Below, piece by piece: positions 1 to 10,634 of a stretch of DNA of 64,000 nt (within the stretch, counting starts at the first letter, position 1; every line of letters begins with the position of its first letter). The position numbers and the translations under genes were made by a program. The DNA is from Cunninghamia lanceolata. Taxonomy: Eukaryota; Streptophyta; Pinopsida; Cupressales; Cupressaceae. Location of the stretch: the NCBI GenBank assembly GCA_027924645.1, contig BSBN01000242.1:248001-312000 (forward strand), read 5' to 3'. The notes under the pieces are model-generated. The model ran no database searches, was not told the DNA's origin, and worked only from the letters and a program-made list of their open reading frames with translations.

Positions 1-107
1 CTCCTCCCCACACCCCAAACCCTTATTACCGCAGACTCCCGCGTGTGGATAGAGGCACCGCCTCCTCCCCACACTCCAAACCCTTATTACTGCAGACTCT
101 CACATGA
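1..107. repeat. Two-copy tandem repeat, about 61-bp period
   Basis: A C-rich unit with the core CTCCTCCCCACAC and CAAACCCTTATTAC starts at 1 and again at about 62. The copies differ by a few transitions. It lies in a GC-rich patch at the far end of a minus-strand LTR-like repeat. The proline-rich reading frame that crosses it is a composition artefact. Confidence 0.75.
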
Positions 108-315
108 ACCTCCCACACTCCTCTCTCCTCTTCCCTCCACAGCGCCGCCCACACCATACCCTCCGTCCCTCCACTCTGCGGCCATACACCCCCAAACCCC
201 CTCTACACAGTTACCACGCCGACCTCCTTTCTACTATCCGCGGTGGCGACATTACATTTCCCCTCGTCGCCTCTTATGCCACTCTACTCTGCCTACACTC
301 CATTCTTTTGATCTG

Positions 316-317
<2 letters not shown>

Positions 318-347
<30 letters not shown>
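318..347. repeat. (AT)n microsatellite
   Basis: About 15 uninterrupted AT dinucleotides. The second family C copy has an (AT)n run in the equivalent place (25510-25527). Confidence 0.95.
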
Positions 348-351
<4 letters not shown>

Positions 352-1724
352 AAAAATATATATTATTAAAAAAAGAAAACCCTAACGAGGATACATACTG
401 TGTATACCTCTGTGCAAGTAAGCATGGTAGCCATGGGAGTGGAAACTTTCAACCTGCAAACAAGATAGAAGAAAAGAAAACAAAAATGGAGGAAACAAAT
501 GAGAGAGAGAGGCAACAAAAGAAGAAATAGGGTTTTCATAAAGAAAGTAATAAAATATACATAGGGCAAAGTTAGGGATGTGAGAGGGAATTTGAGGATA
601 AGTTAATTTAATTTTATTTAACTTATTTCCTCTTCTTTTTTGTTTGAACGTGACCGTCCTTCTACTCCTCCTCCTTTTTAACTTTTGTTATTTTCCTTGA
701 GCGAATTTTTGTTTAAGTAGGACATTTCTTGAGTGTGAGAATTTTAATTTTAGTAATGATTTTTTTTATATATAACTTTTTAATTGGGTAGTGTATTCTA
801 AGGGGAATGGGTTAATTTGTTTGAAATGGGAAGAGTGTTCCCTTTTATAATTTATTTAATCGGGACATTTATTTTATTTCCCTAGCGCGTTTTAGCTTTT
901 TATTTCTATCGATTTTATTATTATTTTACGGGGAGAGGTATTTTAATCTTTCCCTTTTCTCTATTATTTTCGAGTTAGTTAATAAATATAATGTCAAAAT
1001 TATATTTATTATCGGACTTAATTTTGAAATTTATTTTTGGTGTCATTTAATTATTTTAGATTTTAATATTTAATTGCAAGGTCGATTTAATTGGCCTTGG
1101 CAAAGTATTTAATTTTTAATCTTTCTTTAAGTTTAATTATTATTTCTAAATTTGCTTCAAATTCTTGTTGGAGTTTTTATTTTTAAATTTTTTTATTTGA
1201 TTATTGAAAACGTGTTATGCTATCAAAATTTTCCTAGATTTTAGGGTTTTATTTTTTATGTCAATTTATTGACTTTCATCTTATCATTCCATTTTATCAT
1301 GCGTCCATTATGCCATTTATTTTCATATTTATTTATTCGATTTCATTTTTGAATTAGGATTAGGGTTTGGTTTTGCACCTGACGAAATCACCTTCTCACC
1401 TAGGAAACTTAGGGTTCGAATTAAAACCGATCTAACTCTAAAAGCAGCACGCTTCGCGTCACATACCCCCTAGACGACTTTCATCACGCAGGGGATTGCG
1501 TAGGACAATGCACTTCCCTGAATTATGTTTGACATGTTTACGCCTCATGCGTCTGGCCACCGAGCACGCATACGCGTGTGAGGGGGTTCCTAGGGATAGG
1601 TAGAAAAGGTTTTCGTAATTCATGTCATGACCACATGTCAAATGTGGACATGACACGTGTGTTGTGTCATGACTGCATGGGAAATGTGGGCATGACAATA
1701 ATGTTGCCAATGTAAATTAGAAGA

Positions 1725-2260
1725 GTGTCATGATCACTTTGATCTTTGAATCCTAGTTGTATGTGAATAATTGTTTGTACACACATGATCAATAATGGGA
1801 TTTGATAAAGGTTCTATTTTTCAAGTAACAAGTGCAAGTTGTGTATTTGCATGTGTTCTTTAAGCATTTTTTTTGAGTGTGTGGACATGTCAATGTTGAA
1901 GTCACCTACAATGTAGAGAGGGCTTTGTCTACAAACCTTTGTCATTGCTTCACCAACAATCATTACGATATTTGTTAGTTTTGTTGTTAGTCTGGCATAG
2001 ATATTACAAATATAAAGTGTTTGTTTGGTAACAATTAATAAGAGCAATATTGCTTCAAAATTTTCAAATGTTAATGGTATTACATTTGAGACTTGAATGT
2101 GTTTCCTAGTTCAAGTCATTATGTCATTAATATGGTATGGTGCCAAGCAATTGAAGTATGGTAATGAATCAATTGTTTGTCATTGGCATTTTCAAATTTG
2201 TCTCTTATAGACCAATAATGTCTGATGACATTAAATCCTTGTCATGTAATATGTCCTATG
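1725..2260 (-). pseudogene. Helentron endonuclease domain (EEP/AP-endonuclease-like), broken
   Basis: Four signature motifs of the exonuclease-endonuclease-phosphatase fold appear in order on the minus strand. They are a SDIIGL.ETNL motif whose Gln is now TAA (2205-2207), GDFN inside LYIVGDFNIDM (1906-1895), IIDHVCTN (DHV at 1790-1782) and a terminal SDH (1738-1730) that lies in a different frame. In Helentrons this domain is the C-terminal part of the Rep-helicase protein and is thought to help cleave DNA during transposition. Here at least one stop and one frameshift inactivate it. A LINE endonuclease is the alternative, but no reverse transcriptase follows and Rep-helicase sequence lies directly upstream. 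Confidence 0.75.
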
Positions 2261-2661
2261 GGGTTGGAAATGATAAGTGTTTAATGTAGACATGGCAATA
2301 CATGATGTGTGGATTTTACAATGTATGCCATTTTCAAGAGTCCAATTAGCGGTTGTTTGAAGCCATGTCATTTCTTCTACGATTGTTGGTTTTACCTTAA
2401 AATTTTTTTGCTATTAGAGGGATTAACAAAATTAATGTTTCAATGCTTGATGTGTGAGAGATCTATGTATGTTAACCCATGTTACATGACATCCAAGGGG
2501 TTAAATGCAAGGCCATGCATTGTGAGCCCTTGTGATCTATGTATTGTTTGAGCACACAATAATTGCACTGGGAGCTATTTTCTAATAGTCATTTTTATTT
2601 TAGTGCTTAATTTTTGGATTGGTTTTACAACTCAGAGAATTGTTACCCATCCATTATCAAT

Positions 2662-4056
2662 TTAATTTTGGTTCAAATGGGCTAGTTTTGTATCTTGGTA
2701 TTTTCCAATGTGATGGTTATTAAATTCAATCCAGATGATGTCCATGTTAGCTACTTGTGTATATGCTTTGAATACTCCATTTAATCCATTGACAAGACCA
2801 TCTTGTGTATCATTGTTTCCACAATAGATCTCAACCAATATGTTTGTTTTCAACATTATTCGATTTGTTAGATTTGCAGTGTGTTTGTACAATTGTTGTA
2901 TACATTGACAAAGTTGCCATCTTTGTTGAGTGCATTGATTATAATTAATTGACCAGGTAGGGAAGATAATATTTTCCAGTTGTGTACATTGGCATCCTTT
3001 CTCTTGTAAAAAAGAAATGGGAATGTTGGGTCTATAGGTGGAGAGCATAAGAATGTGCTATTCAAGTATGCTATGTCACTTTCTATTTGAGAACTTGTAT
3101 GTATTATATTAAGAATAGAGATAAAGATCTAGTTATTTTGCCTCATCATTATTTGTAAATTATAGCATTTCATGTTTTATTTCCAAAAATTGTATGGTAG
3201 TAGCTCAGTATCCATTTTTGGATTCTAAAATACTCGATAATCATGTATAGGTTCTGCTTGGTAGAAGTCACCACAAAAATATAATATCTAAACCACCAAA
3301 ATATTTAGTAAGTGTTTGCATTATTTCATGCAATCTCTTATCTATCTTTCTCCAACTAATGAGATCTCATCTATAAGGACAATATTCAATTGTTGATATT
3401 CTTTTGTTAATGTATCTAATCTATTATAGCCCAATGGAATAGAAATGGATTTGTTGAATGGTATAAGGAGTGCAAAGTTTAAGGTTACAAGAAACATGCC
3501 CTTTATCTTGTCTGGGTTGATATCAATTGAGTTATTGTATATACGAAGGAGGCCTTGGTAAATAGGGTTGGCATTGAATGTTTTTCCTATGCTAGCGCCT
3601 CTTGTTAAGAACAAATGTAATGGCTCAAGTTTTTTGTTGTTGTCTTTTCATTAGTATGTCCTTCACTACGGCTTGTTGCTCTTTGTTTAACATTCTTTGA
3701 ACATTGTAATACTCTATGTTGCCAAGTAAGTGTAGATTTTTAGCTATCTCAAATGGTCTTGTCATTTGTTTGTTGCAAATATTAAGTTTTATTGTTTCTA
3801 AATCTGATTACAAATTGTATTGTTCATTGCATGTGCTATTTAGGTTTTGCACGTTGTTTCCATCTTTAGAGTTTTCATTTTCAATGGTGGCATCATTAAT
3901 AACATTGTCCATATCACCCCACAATTCATTTACATTGTAGGTATACTTTGCTTGGTTAAGTTGTACTATTTTCTCATGGTTATCAAAAGCATCTTGCCAT
4001 GTTGTGAAGCCTTGTTTCAATATGATTTCATCTAAAGAAAATGGAACATATAGCAA
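2662..4056 (-). pseudogene. Helentron Pif1-like superfamily 1 helicase, broken
   Basis: Minus-strand frames give a Walker A motif as GASIGKTF (canonical GGAGTGKT, about 3599-3576) and a Walker B motif VLIDEISLVG (Asp-Glu at 3371-3366). A C-terminal block, NILVEIYCGNNDTQDGLVNG (about 2865-2800), matches the late Pif1/RecD-type helicase motifs. The segment 4056-3808 (YVPFSLDEI, TWQDAF) is the linker normally found between Rep and helicase. In an active element this 5'-3' helicase unwinds DNA during rolling-circle transposition. Gly-to-Arg and Thr-to-Ile changes in the P-loop, plus frameshifts between the segments, mark it as dead. Confidence 0.8.
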
Positions 4057-4442
4057 AATTTGTTCTCTGTAATAGTTCTCGATGCGAACATGTTTATTAT
4101 AATAAATATATCAGATAATTTGTGGTCTAGTTCTTTGCCTTAATTTTCCTTTTCCTATTGTGTATTCTGAGATAAATTCTACTAAGCAAACATTGGCCAA
4201 TGCTTTAGCTCATGCAATTTAATGGTCAATTAAGATTTTCTAAGAAAAATTTTGTGATTCATTTGGTTCATTGTTTAGTTGTTTGGAAGTCTATAAAATA
4301 AATGTGCGATTGTCAGTAGCAAATGTGTATATGAATCTACATTTCCTTGAACAATAGATAAGAGGAAGTGAAAGCACAATGTGTACAACTTGTTGAGTAG
4401 GCATTTTTTGTAGGTTAAGCAAGGCATTGCCAAGCTTTGTTA

Positions 4443-4993
4443 TCATATAAATACTACATCAATGTTATGTTCTTTGTGGTCTATGTATATCTTGTTAAAT
4501 GTATTTGTTATTGAGTTATTACTTTTTGTCATGTATGAGCTACAATACATTGCTGCAACATATACATTGAGAACAAATTGCACATCTATATTTTCTTGCC
4601 ACAGATGTGTAATGTTTTTTGCAAATGTATTGTTCCATATGAGAGTTTGCTTCCTTGTTAAGAATATCATTGGCCTAAGCAATGTAGACTGTATGGATAA
4701 TATGTATTCATTTTCACTCATGCCTAGTTCACTAGGAAATCTTCAAAGGATACAAGACAATCATAATTTGAACATTCTAAAGTGGCTCTAAGTTTTTCAG
4801 CAATACACATACTGCTTTTATTTTTGTCCATGCATGGTTCAAGTATTGTTGTTGCTCTCATTGGTGGATGTGGGAAACCATAGTGGCATTTTCTCCTTTT
4901 TGTCTTTTTGCATTGTCTAGTATGGTGATGTATATGTACTTTAGATATTTGTTTGTCTAAATGTTCCGTGTTGCAAGTGACATATTTATTCAC
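4443..4993 (-). pseudogene. Helentron region between Rep and helicase
   Basis: Two adjacent minus-strand frames carry motifs of the Helitron segment downstream of Rep. The first (4993-4724) has HHHTRQC, then KCHYGFPHPPM and TTILEP, corresponding to the Cys/His cluster and FGFP..P block of Helitrons. The second (4721-4443) has LWQENIDVQFVLNVYVAAMY and then SSYMTKS, the conserved NMDIQFVLD..A..Y..SY..K block. The two frames are only 2 bases apart, so a single frameshift or stop divides them. I see no reason to treat them as separate genes. Confidence 0.75.
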
Positions 4994-5765
4994 AAAATGT
5001 TCAATGCTAGTATTATAATCTTTTCCATATATTGGTGCATCTTTAATCCCTCACATGAAATGTTCATGTTCATTTCCTCAATTTTGAAATTCTGTAATTG
5101 AAAAGTAATCCAATACCTTTCTGAAGGTCTATCTGAATATATGAATTGTTTCATAGCATTGATTCTATGTTTGTAATAACAAGTATAAATGGTTGGATCC
5201 TTTCTTATCAAAGAGAAGATTTCAATCTTAGTCTTAGTAAGTAGTTCAGGTTTGATTTGTTTTGGCTTGCTTTCATGTGAAATGTACAATTCTTTCAATG
5301 TTTTTGTTAGTGGGTCCCAATTTTTCTCTGCACTAGTGAATGTTGCAAAAAAGTCAGTGGTTCTAAATATTGTATCATTGCAAAAACATCTTTCTTGAGA
5401 TATTACAAATAGTCTGATGAGTTTCTTACTTTTTTGAAATCTACATATCCAATATCAGATTGCAATTTTTTTTCAAGGTTTGGTTTGTACTTGACATATT
5501 TTGCTAGCATCGTTTTACTGTCTAGTTTCCCCTAGCGAATTCTTATCCATATGGTAGAAAAAACCTAGCCAATCAGTTCTTTGATGGTTTTGAAAAATAA
5601 GTTGGTGGTATGATAAGCAAATGTCTGATTTGAGTTTTTCAATTCCCAGTATGTAATTTTTTTGTATGAAAATATTTTTGTAATTTTCTCATCATGTGGC
5701 TCTCCAAAAGATAGTGTTTGAAAGTTTGTTTCTTCTACATATCTATCTTGAAAGATTCCAAGAGG
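4990..5765 (-). pseudogene. Helentron Helitron-like N domain and HUH Rep domain, broken
   Basis: Reading down from about 5500 the minus strand encodes KYVKYKPNLEKKL, SDIGYVDFKKVRNSSDYL and DVFAMI, then TFFATFTSAEKNWDPL. This is the Helitron_like_N block just upstream of Rep. The HUH nuclease motif follows as GNEHEHFM, with His-Glu-His at 5068-5060 between ITEFQN and GIKDAPIYG. In active elements these histidines coordinate the metal for single-strand nicking. Both sides of the motif carry TGA stops (N*G, expected Arg; M*G, expected Trp), and a TAA interrupts DYL*YLKK near 5403. The residues of the metal site are kept but the protein cannot be made. Confidence 0.8.
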
Positions 5766-6345
5766 TTATTTTCCTTTTTCTAGTGCAATTTCTATGATTT
5801 TATTCTGAATACAATGTATAGTTCTTGATTCAGTAAATCCATGTATCAAGGTATCTTCTTTGATTTTGATGTCATTGACAATGTCATTGTCACTCTCACT
5901 TGATGAAGTTTTGGTGCTTGGCATGTGTTCTTGTATAGGATACAAATGCTCATGAAATTTTATATTCAATTTAACATTTTGCATTTTGCATAACTTTGTT
6001 TGACACAACTTGCTTAGAGCATTCATAATCATATTTGGTCGCACTCTTCATTTTTTCTATGCATTTGTATATTGTAAGCATCTCTTCAATGCAATAACAA
6101 TTGTGTAGGTTTCATTGGTTGATCATGGCAATGTTGTTTGTATAATGTTCATGTTTGTTGTCACATTGATAATAGTTCCATTTAGTCCAATTTGGGATCT
6201 CTTATGTCCTAGTTGTCAAATTTGTGCAAATGCAATTCGAAGGGACACCAACCTTTCTTCAAGTTCTGAAAGTGTAGTTGTGTATTGTAATGGATTTTTT
6301 GTTTTGATCTACTTTGGTGTTGCATTTGTTGTTTTTTTGTTGTAA
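5766..6345 (-). pseudogene. Helentron N-terminal segment (DUF6570-like)
   Basis: Minus-strand translation from about 6310 gives SELEERLVSLRIAFAQI, then GLNGTIINV and further LKRCLQY. These match the LEERLVSPRIPFMQI..G..GNVVNV pattern common at the N-terminus of Helitron proteins. Downstream (6044-5766) an acidic, serine-rich linker leads into LIHGFTESRTIHCIQNKIIEIALEKG. Stops lie inside the first block. It has no known separate activity and serves here to identify the family and orientation. Confidence 0.65.
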
Positions 6346-6490
6346 TTTCTAGCTACAAAACTTGCATATCTTGTTTCCAAACAGTTCTTGTTTCTCTAAC
6401 AATAACAACTAATATATTTCTATTATTTTTTTGTGTAAAATTTGTTATGTTTTTTTAAAATGCAATTGCCCACAAATTACACACACATGT

Positions 6491-7391
6491 TTATGCATGT
6501 CTTGTACTTTTTCCATGTAAGTTTCTATTGGAGTCTTTGTTCTCTTTGTTGATTTGTGTATACCATGAATTATAGTTTTTTTGCATGTCTTGTTTTATTT
6601 TGTTAAGTGAGCTATGGGTGATTCTCTTCAAAGCATTTGTGGATTCTATAGAGATGCTAATTTGTACATGTTCAGTGCTTCGAATGGCTTGTTTCAATTT
6701 TTTGATACTAATTTTGTACTTTCCTTTAATTGGAGCTATTCCTTGTGTCTGTTCACTATTAATGTCATTTGGCATTATAATCTCCACTCCACATGGTCTA
6801 TAGTGTGTATGCATGTAATTCACTTTGCAACATATGATATTGTATACTTTTGTTGGGTTTAGGCATTTGCAATATTCTTTCATAGACATGCCATTGTTTT
6901 TTGGCCAAAATTTTATTTTTATTTGCAAAATGTGAGATAGCCACTCAAAATAGAAATCACGTCCTTTAATTATACTTTGTTCATATGGGTCTCCAACTTT
7001 TGCAATAAATGTTTCCCAGATTGACACACCACAACTAATAATCAAGTCACATTTGAGACATGTTTCAAGGCAAGCCATTGCTACTTTATCTCCAAATAGC
7101 ATTGCATTACAAAAGGATTGAGCCATGTATCGTCTAAGACATCGGCTATCATATTCACTATTTGTCAGAGTAGCAATAGTATTGAAAAGGATGTCACCAC
7201 AATTTGATATATATAGAAGCATTTTTACATAATCTAAACATTGTACCTATTGACTTATCTTTTGCAAAATAATGTTTTGAATTACAAATTGTTTTAGAGT
7301 GTTCAAATTGGCAAATCTGTGGTTCAAATGTCCTTTTTTTGGATACAAGTGATTCAAAATGTCCATTAATAGGATTTTGATCATGGAACAA
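6491..7391 (-). pseudogene. OTU cysteine protease-like domain of the Helentron, active-site Cys lost
   Basis: The 243-residue minus-strand frame 7222-6491 opens with CGDILFNTIATL, which fits the OTU GD(C)LF.AIA nucleophile motif but with Ile in place of Cys. About 130 residues later it has YMHTHYRPC, which fits the catalytic-His motif HY.P. Between them lie LRRYMA, WLSHILQIKIKFW and other blocks typical of the fold. The frame 7391-7194 overlaps its start and probably carries the preceding residues after a frameshift. OTU modules are known in Helentrons, where their role is unsettled. This is the longest intact frame in the element, but loss of the Cys would abolish protease activity. Assignment rests on motif matching by eye. 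Confidence 0.55.
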
Positions 7392-9833
7392 GATAGAATA
7401 TGTAGTATTTCATGAACTATCATTGAAATGCAAGTACTTTGTTCTTCTTGTTAAAGTCCAGATACATATTTAAATGTCTAGCCACTTAATACAAAATAAG
7501 TTCCCCCAAAGTCCATATTCATTACATAGTTGCATACGTTGTAGATATATATTAACATCATCACTCCATGCAATTCATAAAATGTCTAGGGTTCTAGCTC
7601 ATATCTATATGAAAATAAAGCTTTAGGATCACTTTTTGCTAGACAATTTAGAAAATGGTCAATGGCTCCATTGCTTAGTTCTACAAAAGTGTATCACATA
7701 TGTAACAATAATTGCAAAGAGTCAAAAATATAGTTGGCTATGTTGTAACAAATGGTCTTATTCTAAACATGCTATTTTTCAATACTATGTCATTTATTTC
7801 ATCTACATGTTTGTTCACTGATTCATAGTTTTTGCATCTACGATATTGTCTAATGATTTTGTTGATTTAATTTTTCTTTTCATTTTATGCATAGTCCAAC
7901 AAGAACCTAGAAATGCAACAAAACAAGTTAGGTAATATCTTACTTGTTAGGTTTTATATGCTATTGAAGTCTATCTTGCCAATGCTCTTTGTATTTTCCA
8001 ATGCACACCTCCTGTAAATGAGATATTAAGCAACAACCAAAACCATATCAATCCCATGATAGCAGTTACAAAATAATTTTTCATTTCCATTAATCTAGTA
8101 AGCAATAACAAGAAGCACTACATTTGGACACAAAAACACAAGAGCCAAATCAAAATTAGCCTGTTTAGAAAAGTAGACATAACCTTGTTTTAATCTCTAA
8201 CTTCATGGAACAATAGAATAATGAGGACTATTATTGCATTCAAAATATAACAACTAAGAGTAAGGAAACTCTACTTATATGAGCAGTGTGACCACTCAAA
8301 AGCTATAACTTAGAAGGGAAACTTGAATGCTGGTGTTGTATAATTTTGGATGCACATTTGACTATATTTATTAATTAATTAGAATATAGAATATACTATA
8401 CCTTTTATGTTAATAAAATGATGTCACAATAAAAATACTATCTTGTTAACATAATAAATAATATTTAATTACACAAATAATAAATAAAAAACCTTCCTAC
8501 AGAATTGGTTCTATGATTAAATTTTTTGGCAAAGCAGCAATCCATATAGATTCCATGAAATTGGGGATGTCTAGTAGTACCATCTGCACCACACTAGAAT
8601 TTTCTACAATGCCAACAAAAACACAATTGAGGAGCTCTAACTTTTTTAAAACAATAACCATTAGTTAATGGAAGACAATATAAAATAAAATCCAAGCCAA
8701 TAGAATATGTATGTGGGATATCATCTATTTTATTTTCTCGATTGTAGAAAACTTATTTCACAACTAAATAGATCAATTTTTGTTTTGGTCATTCAGATGA
8801 TCTTGCTATAACAAATGGTTATAACAACATAAATATAATAGAAGGCAGTAGGTAAAACATTCAACTATATAAATTGTTATATATCACTAAACTATGTAAC
8901 TTAATGATTTCCTAAAGTGGAATGAGTACTTGTATGTGAATATAAGTTATCATCAAATTTTAAAACCTTTGATGATACCTTTTCAATATACCAACAAAAC
9001 TTAATTAGATTAAGTTAACAACCTATTTTAACTAACGTACTTGGTGCTTCACTATATGTTAAATACACCTAAGTAGTCCTTATGCTGCCTATAGTATCCT
9101 CATCAAAGACTATTGACAACATCTTGATTGTTGTCTTGTGGAGCTATGAACTACGATGGTGTTACTATTGCTTGGTGTCAGTGACCTCCAAGGCAAGGTT
9201 ATTTTTCCAATCCTAAACAATTCAATATTCAATGCCTGATAGTTTTTGTGTGTATTATTGTTAAGGTTTTGTAACTTCTTCCTTTGTTGAAAAATGCATC
9301 ATGCATACCCTTTGTTCTATTTTTTATTGCTTGAATTGTTTTCCATGTGTCTGTTACTTGTTCATCATTTATTTTTTCCCCTATTAATTCCTCACTAAAC
9401 TTGCTTAGTATGCTCATTAATAAAACATTGACTAGTCATTGCTAATTCTAATATTGATATTCTATGTACATGTGTATCCTTTTTTAATTTATATATTTTT
9501 GATTGGGAATGAGCTTGTAAAAGCCTCATACTTACTAGCCTTACACAAATTCATGTGTAAAAGATTTATACTCAAAGGATTACTAGTGTAAAAGCCTCAA
9601 CTTGAGATTATTAACCCTGATACACAAATTCATTTGGAGATTCTAATTTTTTAAAAATATATGAATTTTGCATTGTAGCATAATGAATTGCAATAGAGAG
9701 TATCTAGTGGACTATTAGCCTTGGCACATACAAATTCACTTGGAGGGTTCTTTGACATGAAATATTTATGTAAGATAGAAAAGAATCCTTTACCTTTAGA
9801 CTAACTTGTTAGCTTTGATAAGTACAATCTCCA
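7392..9833. other. AT-rich stretch, no gene recognised
   Basis: The longest frames here are about 60 codons and match nothing I know. The strand composition changes near 7900, where the T-rich Helentron sense gives way to A-rich sequence, so the Helentron 5' end may lie between 7400 and 8000. A short lysine-rich minus-strand frame at 9417-9229 is unassigned. Confidence 0.6.
9538..9752 (+). repeat. Degenerate direct repeats, three copies
   Basis: The core ACACAAATTCA(T/C)TTGGAG occurs three times with variation, near 9542, 9619 and 9726. Each copy is preceded by a TTA(G/A)CC(T/C)TG-like word. The spacing is about 75 to 105 bp. Copies two and three are the most alike. Confidence 0.5.
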
Positions 9834-9850
9834 CATATTGAGTAGGACTT
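9834..9850 (+). repeat. SINE target-site duplication, left copy
   Basis: CATATTGAGTAGGACTT, identical to 10209-10225 on the other side of the SINE. Confidence 0.95.
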
Positions 9851-10208
9851 TTTTTTTGTTTGGGAGTACCCAAGTTTTTAGCTTGGTCTGGGTCCAAAGA
9901 GATTCTTATGGGGAATCTCTTCCCATGGATTTATCACCTGAGACCACAACTAGGGGGTCTCCATCCCCAATGGGCATTATCACCCAGGCATTAGTGCCCT
10001 TAGTTCAAATCTGCGAGCTCATTGGCATAGCAAAGGCCCATAGCCTATGAGCACGCCAGCCTAGCGGAGGACCCGAGAAGGATCCTACGAGCACAGCAGC
10101 CTAGCGAAGGTACAAGGCCTACAAGCTCATTGGCCCAATGGGGATTTGAACCTAGGTGGTGATCACCACAACTAAGTGAAATCACCACCACGTTGTGCCC
10201 CGAAGGGG
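9851..10208 (-). mobile_element. tRNA-derived SINE with poly-A tail
   Basis: Read on the minus strand, a 358-bp element starts GCCCCTTCGGGGC, has a box B of the Pol III promoter as GGTTCAAATCC (10152-10142), and ends in a run of A (T run at 9848-9857 on the plus strand). It is bracketed by a perfect 17-bp direct repeat, CATATTGAGTAGGACTT (9834-9850 and 10209-10225). Long target duplications plus a poly-A tail are the hallmark of LINE-mobilised retroposition. Box A is weak. The middle holds an internal duplication of a GAGCAC..CAGCCTAGCG..AGG unit (about 10049 and 10098). It has no real reading frame and depends on LINE enzymes supplied in trans. Confidence 0.88.
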
Positions 10209-10225
10209 CATATTGAGTAGGACTT
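10209..10225 (+). repeat. SINE target-site duplication, right copy
   Basis: Identical to 9834-9850. The host sequence resumes after it with GTTTTAAAC. Confidence 0.95.
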
Positions 10226-10634
10226 GTTTTAAACAATTGGAGAGGCCATCTACAAAGTTGAGTTACTATTATAATTATAAGTGGAGCTAGAATCAAACCC
10301 TAACATTTCAAAGGTGAAAAAAAAGTGATTGCAAGCTTTTTTGGCTTGTGTAAATATTGTTCCCCTATTATTTACAAAAAAATAGATATTTTCTACCAAG
10401 TCCCCTTTTTATTGGATGGAGAAAAGTGGGAGAAAGCATAAAGGGTATATGTAGAAGTATGTCCATACTGCAAGGAATGGTTGGAACTAAGGAGTAATTT
10501 TTATGTTATGTATAGTTTGTTAGAGATACTCAAATATTAAAAAGCACTTAGATGTAAAGGAATGAAGATTTTTTAAGCTAGGCCTAACAGAACAATGCAC
10601 ACTCTAGACCACAAATAGTCTAGTAGATAATAGA

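Larger units (their letters stand above)
1..1697 (-). mobile_element. LTR-like repeat, family C copy 1 (truncated by window edge)
   Basis: Read on the minus strand it begins TGTCATGCCCACATTT at 1697 and matches, block by block, the plus-strand sequence starting at 24169. Shared blocks are the start with two imperfect TCATG..CCACAT repeats, a CCTAGGAACC-type segment, a long AT-rich body with AATTAAAT stretches, a pyrimidine tract ending in TTGCAGGTT, an (AT)n run, and then a GC-rich stretch. The TG start and its resemblance to the other TGT..GCCC LTRs in the window suggest an LTR. No coding potential is credible. It abuts the 3' end of the Helentron endonuclease at 1698. The other end is outside the window, so solo LTR versus full element cannot be decided. 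Confidence 0.6.
1698..7391 (-). mobile_element. Degenerate Helentron (Helitron-type rolling-circle transposon)
   Basis: On the minus strand the order is OTU-like protease (7391-6491), Helitron N-terminal segments (6345-5300), HUH Rep (about 5100-5040), linker with a CRFGFP-like motif (4993-4443), Pif1-type helicase (4056-2662) and an EEP endonuclease (2260-1725). This order is the known Helentron/Helitron2 architecture. Classical plant Helitrons carry Rep-helicase, often with a separate RPA gene, and no endonuclease. The reading frame is broken by several stops and frameshifts, many readable as CAA to TAA, CGA to TGA or TGG to TGA, so it is inactive. I cannot place the termini: the 3' side is cut by the LTR-like repeat at 1697 and the 5' side fades into AT-rich sequence after 7391. 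Confidence 0.85.

Noticed and set aside
43..369. A 108-codon proline-rich frame on the plus strand
   Set aside because: It is driven by C-rich composition, a 61-bp tandem repeat and an AT microsatellite, and it lies antisense inside a transposon repeat.
1725..2260. A LINE endonuclease
   Set aside because: No LINE reverse transcriptase or poly-A tail follows, and the Helitron Rep-helicase lies directly upstream on the same strand.
10142..10152. A possible tRNA gene suggested by a perfect box B
   Set aside because: There is no cloverleaf with matching acceptor arms. The poly-A tail and 17-bp target duplications show it is a SINE.
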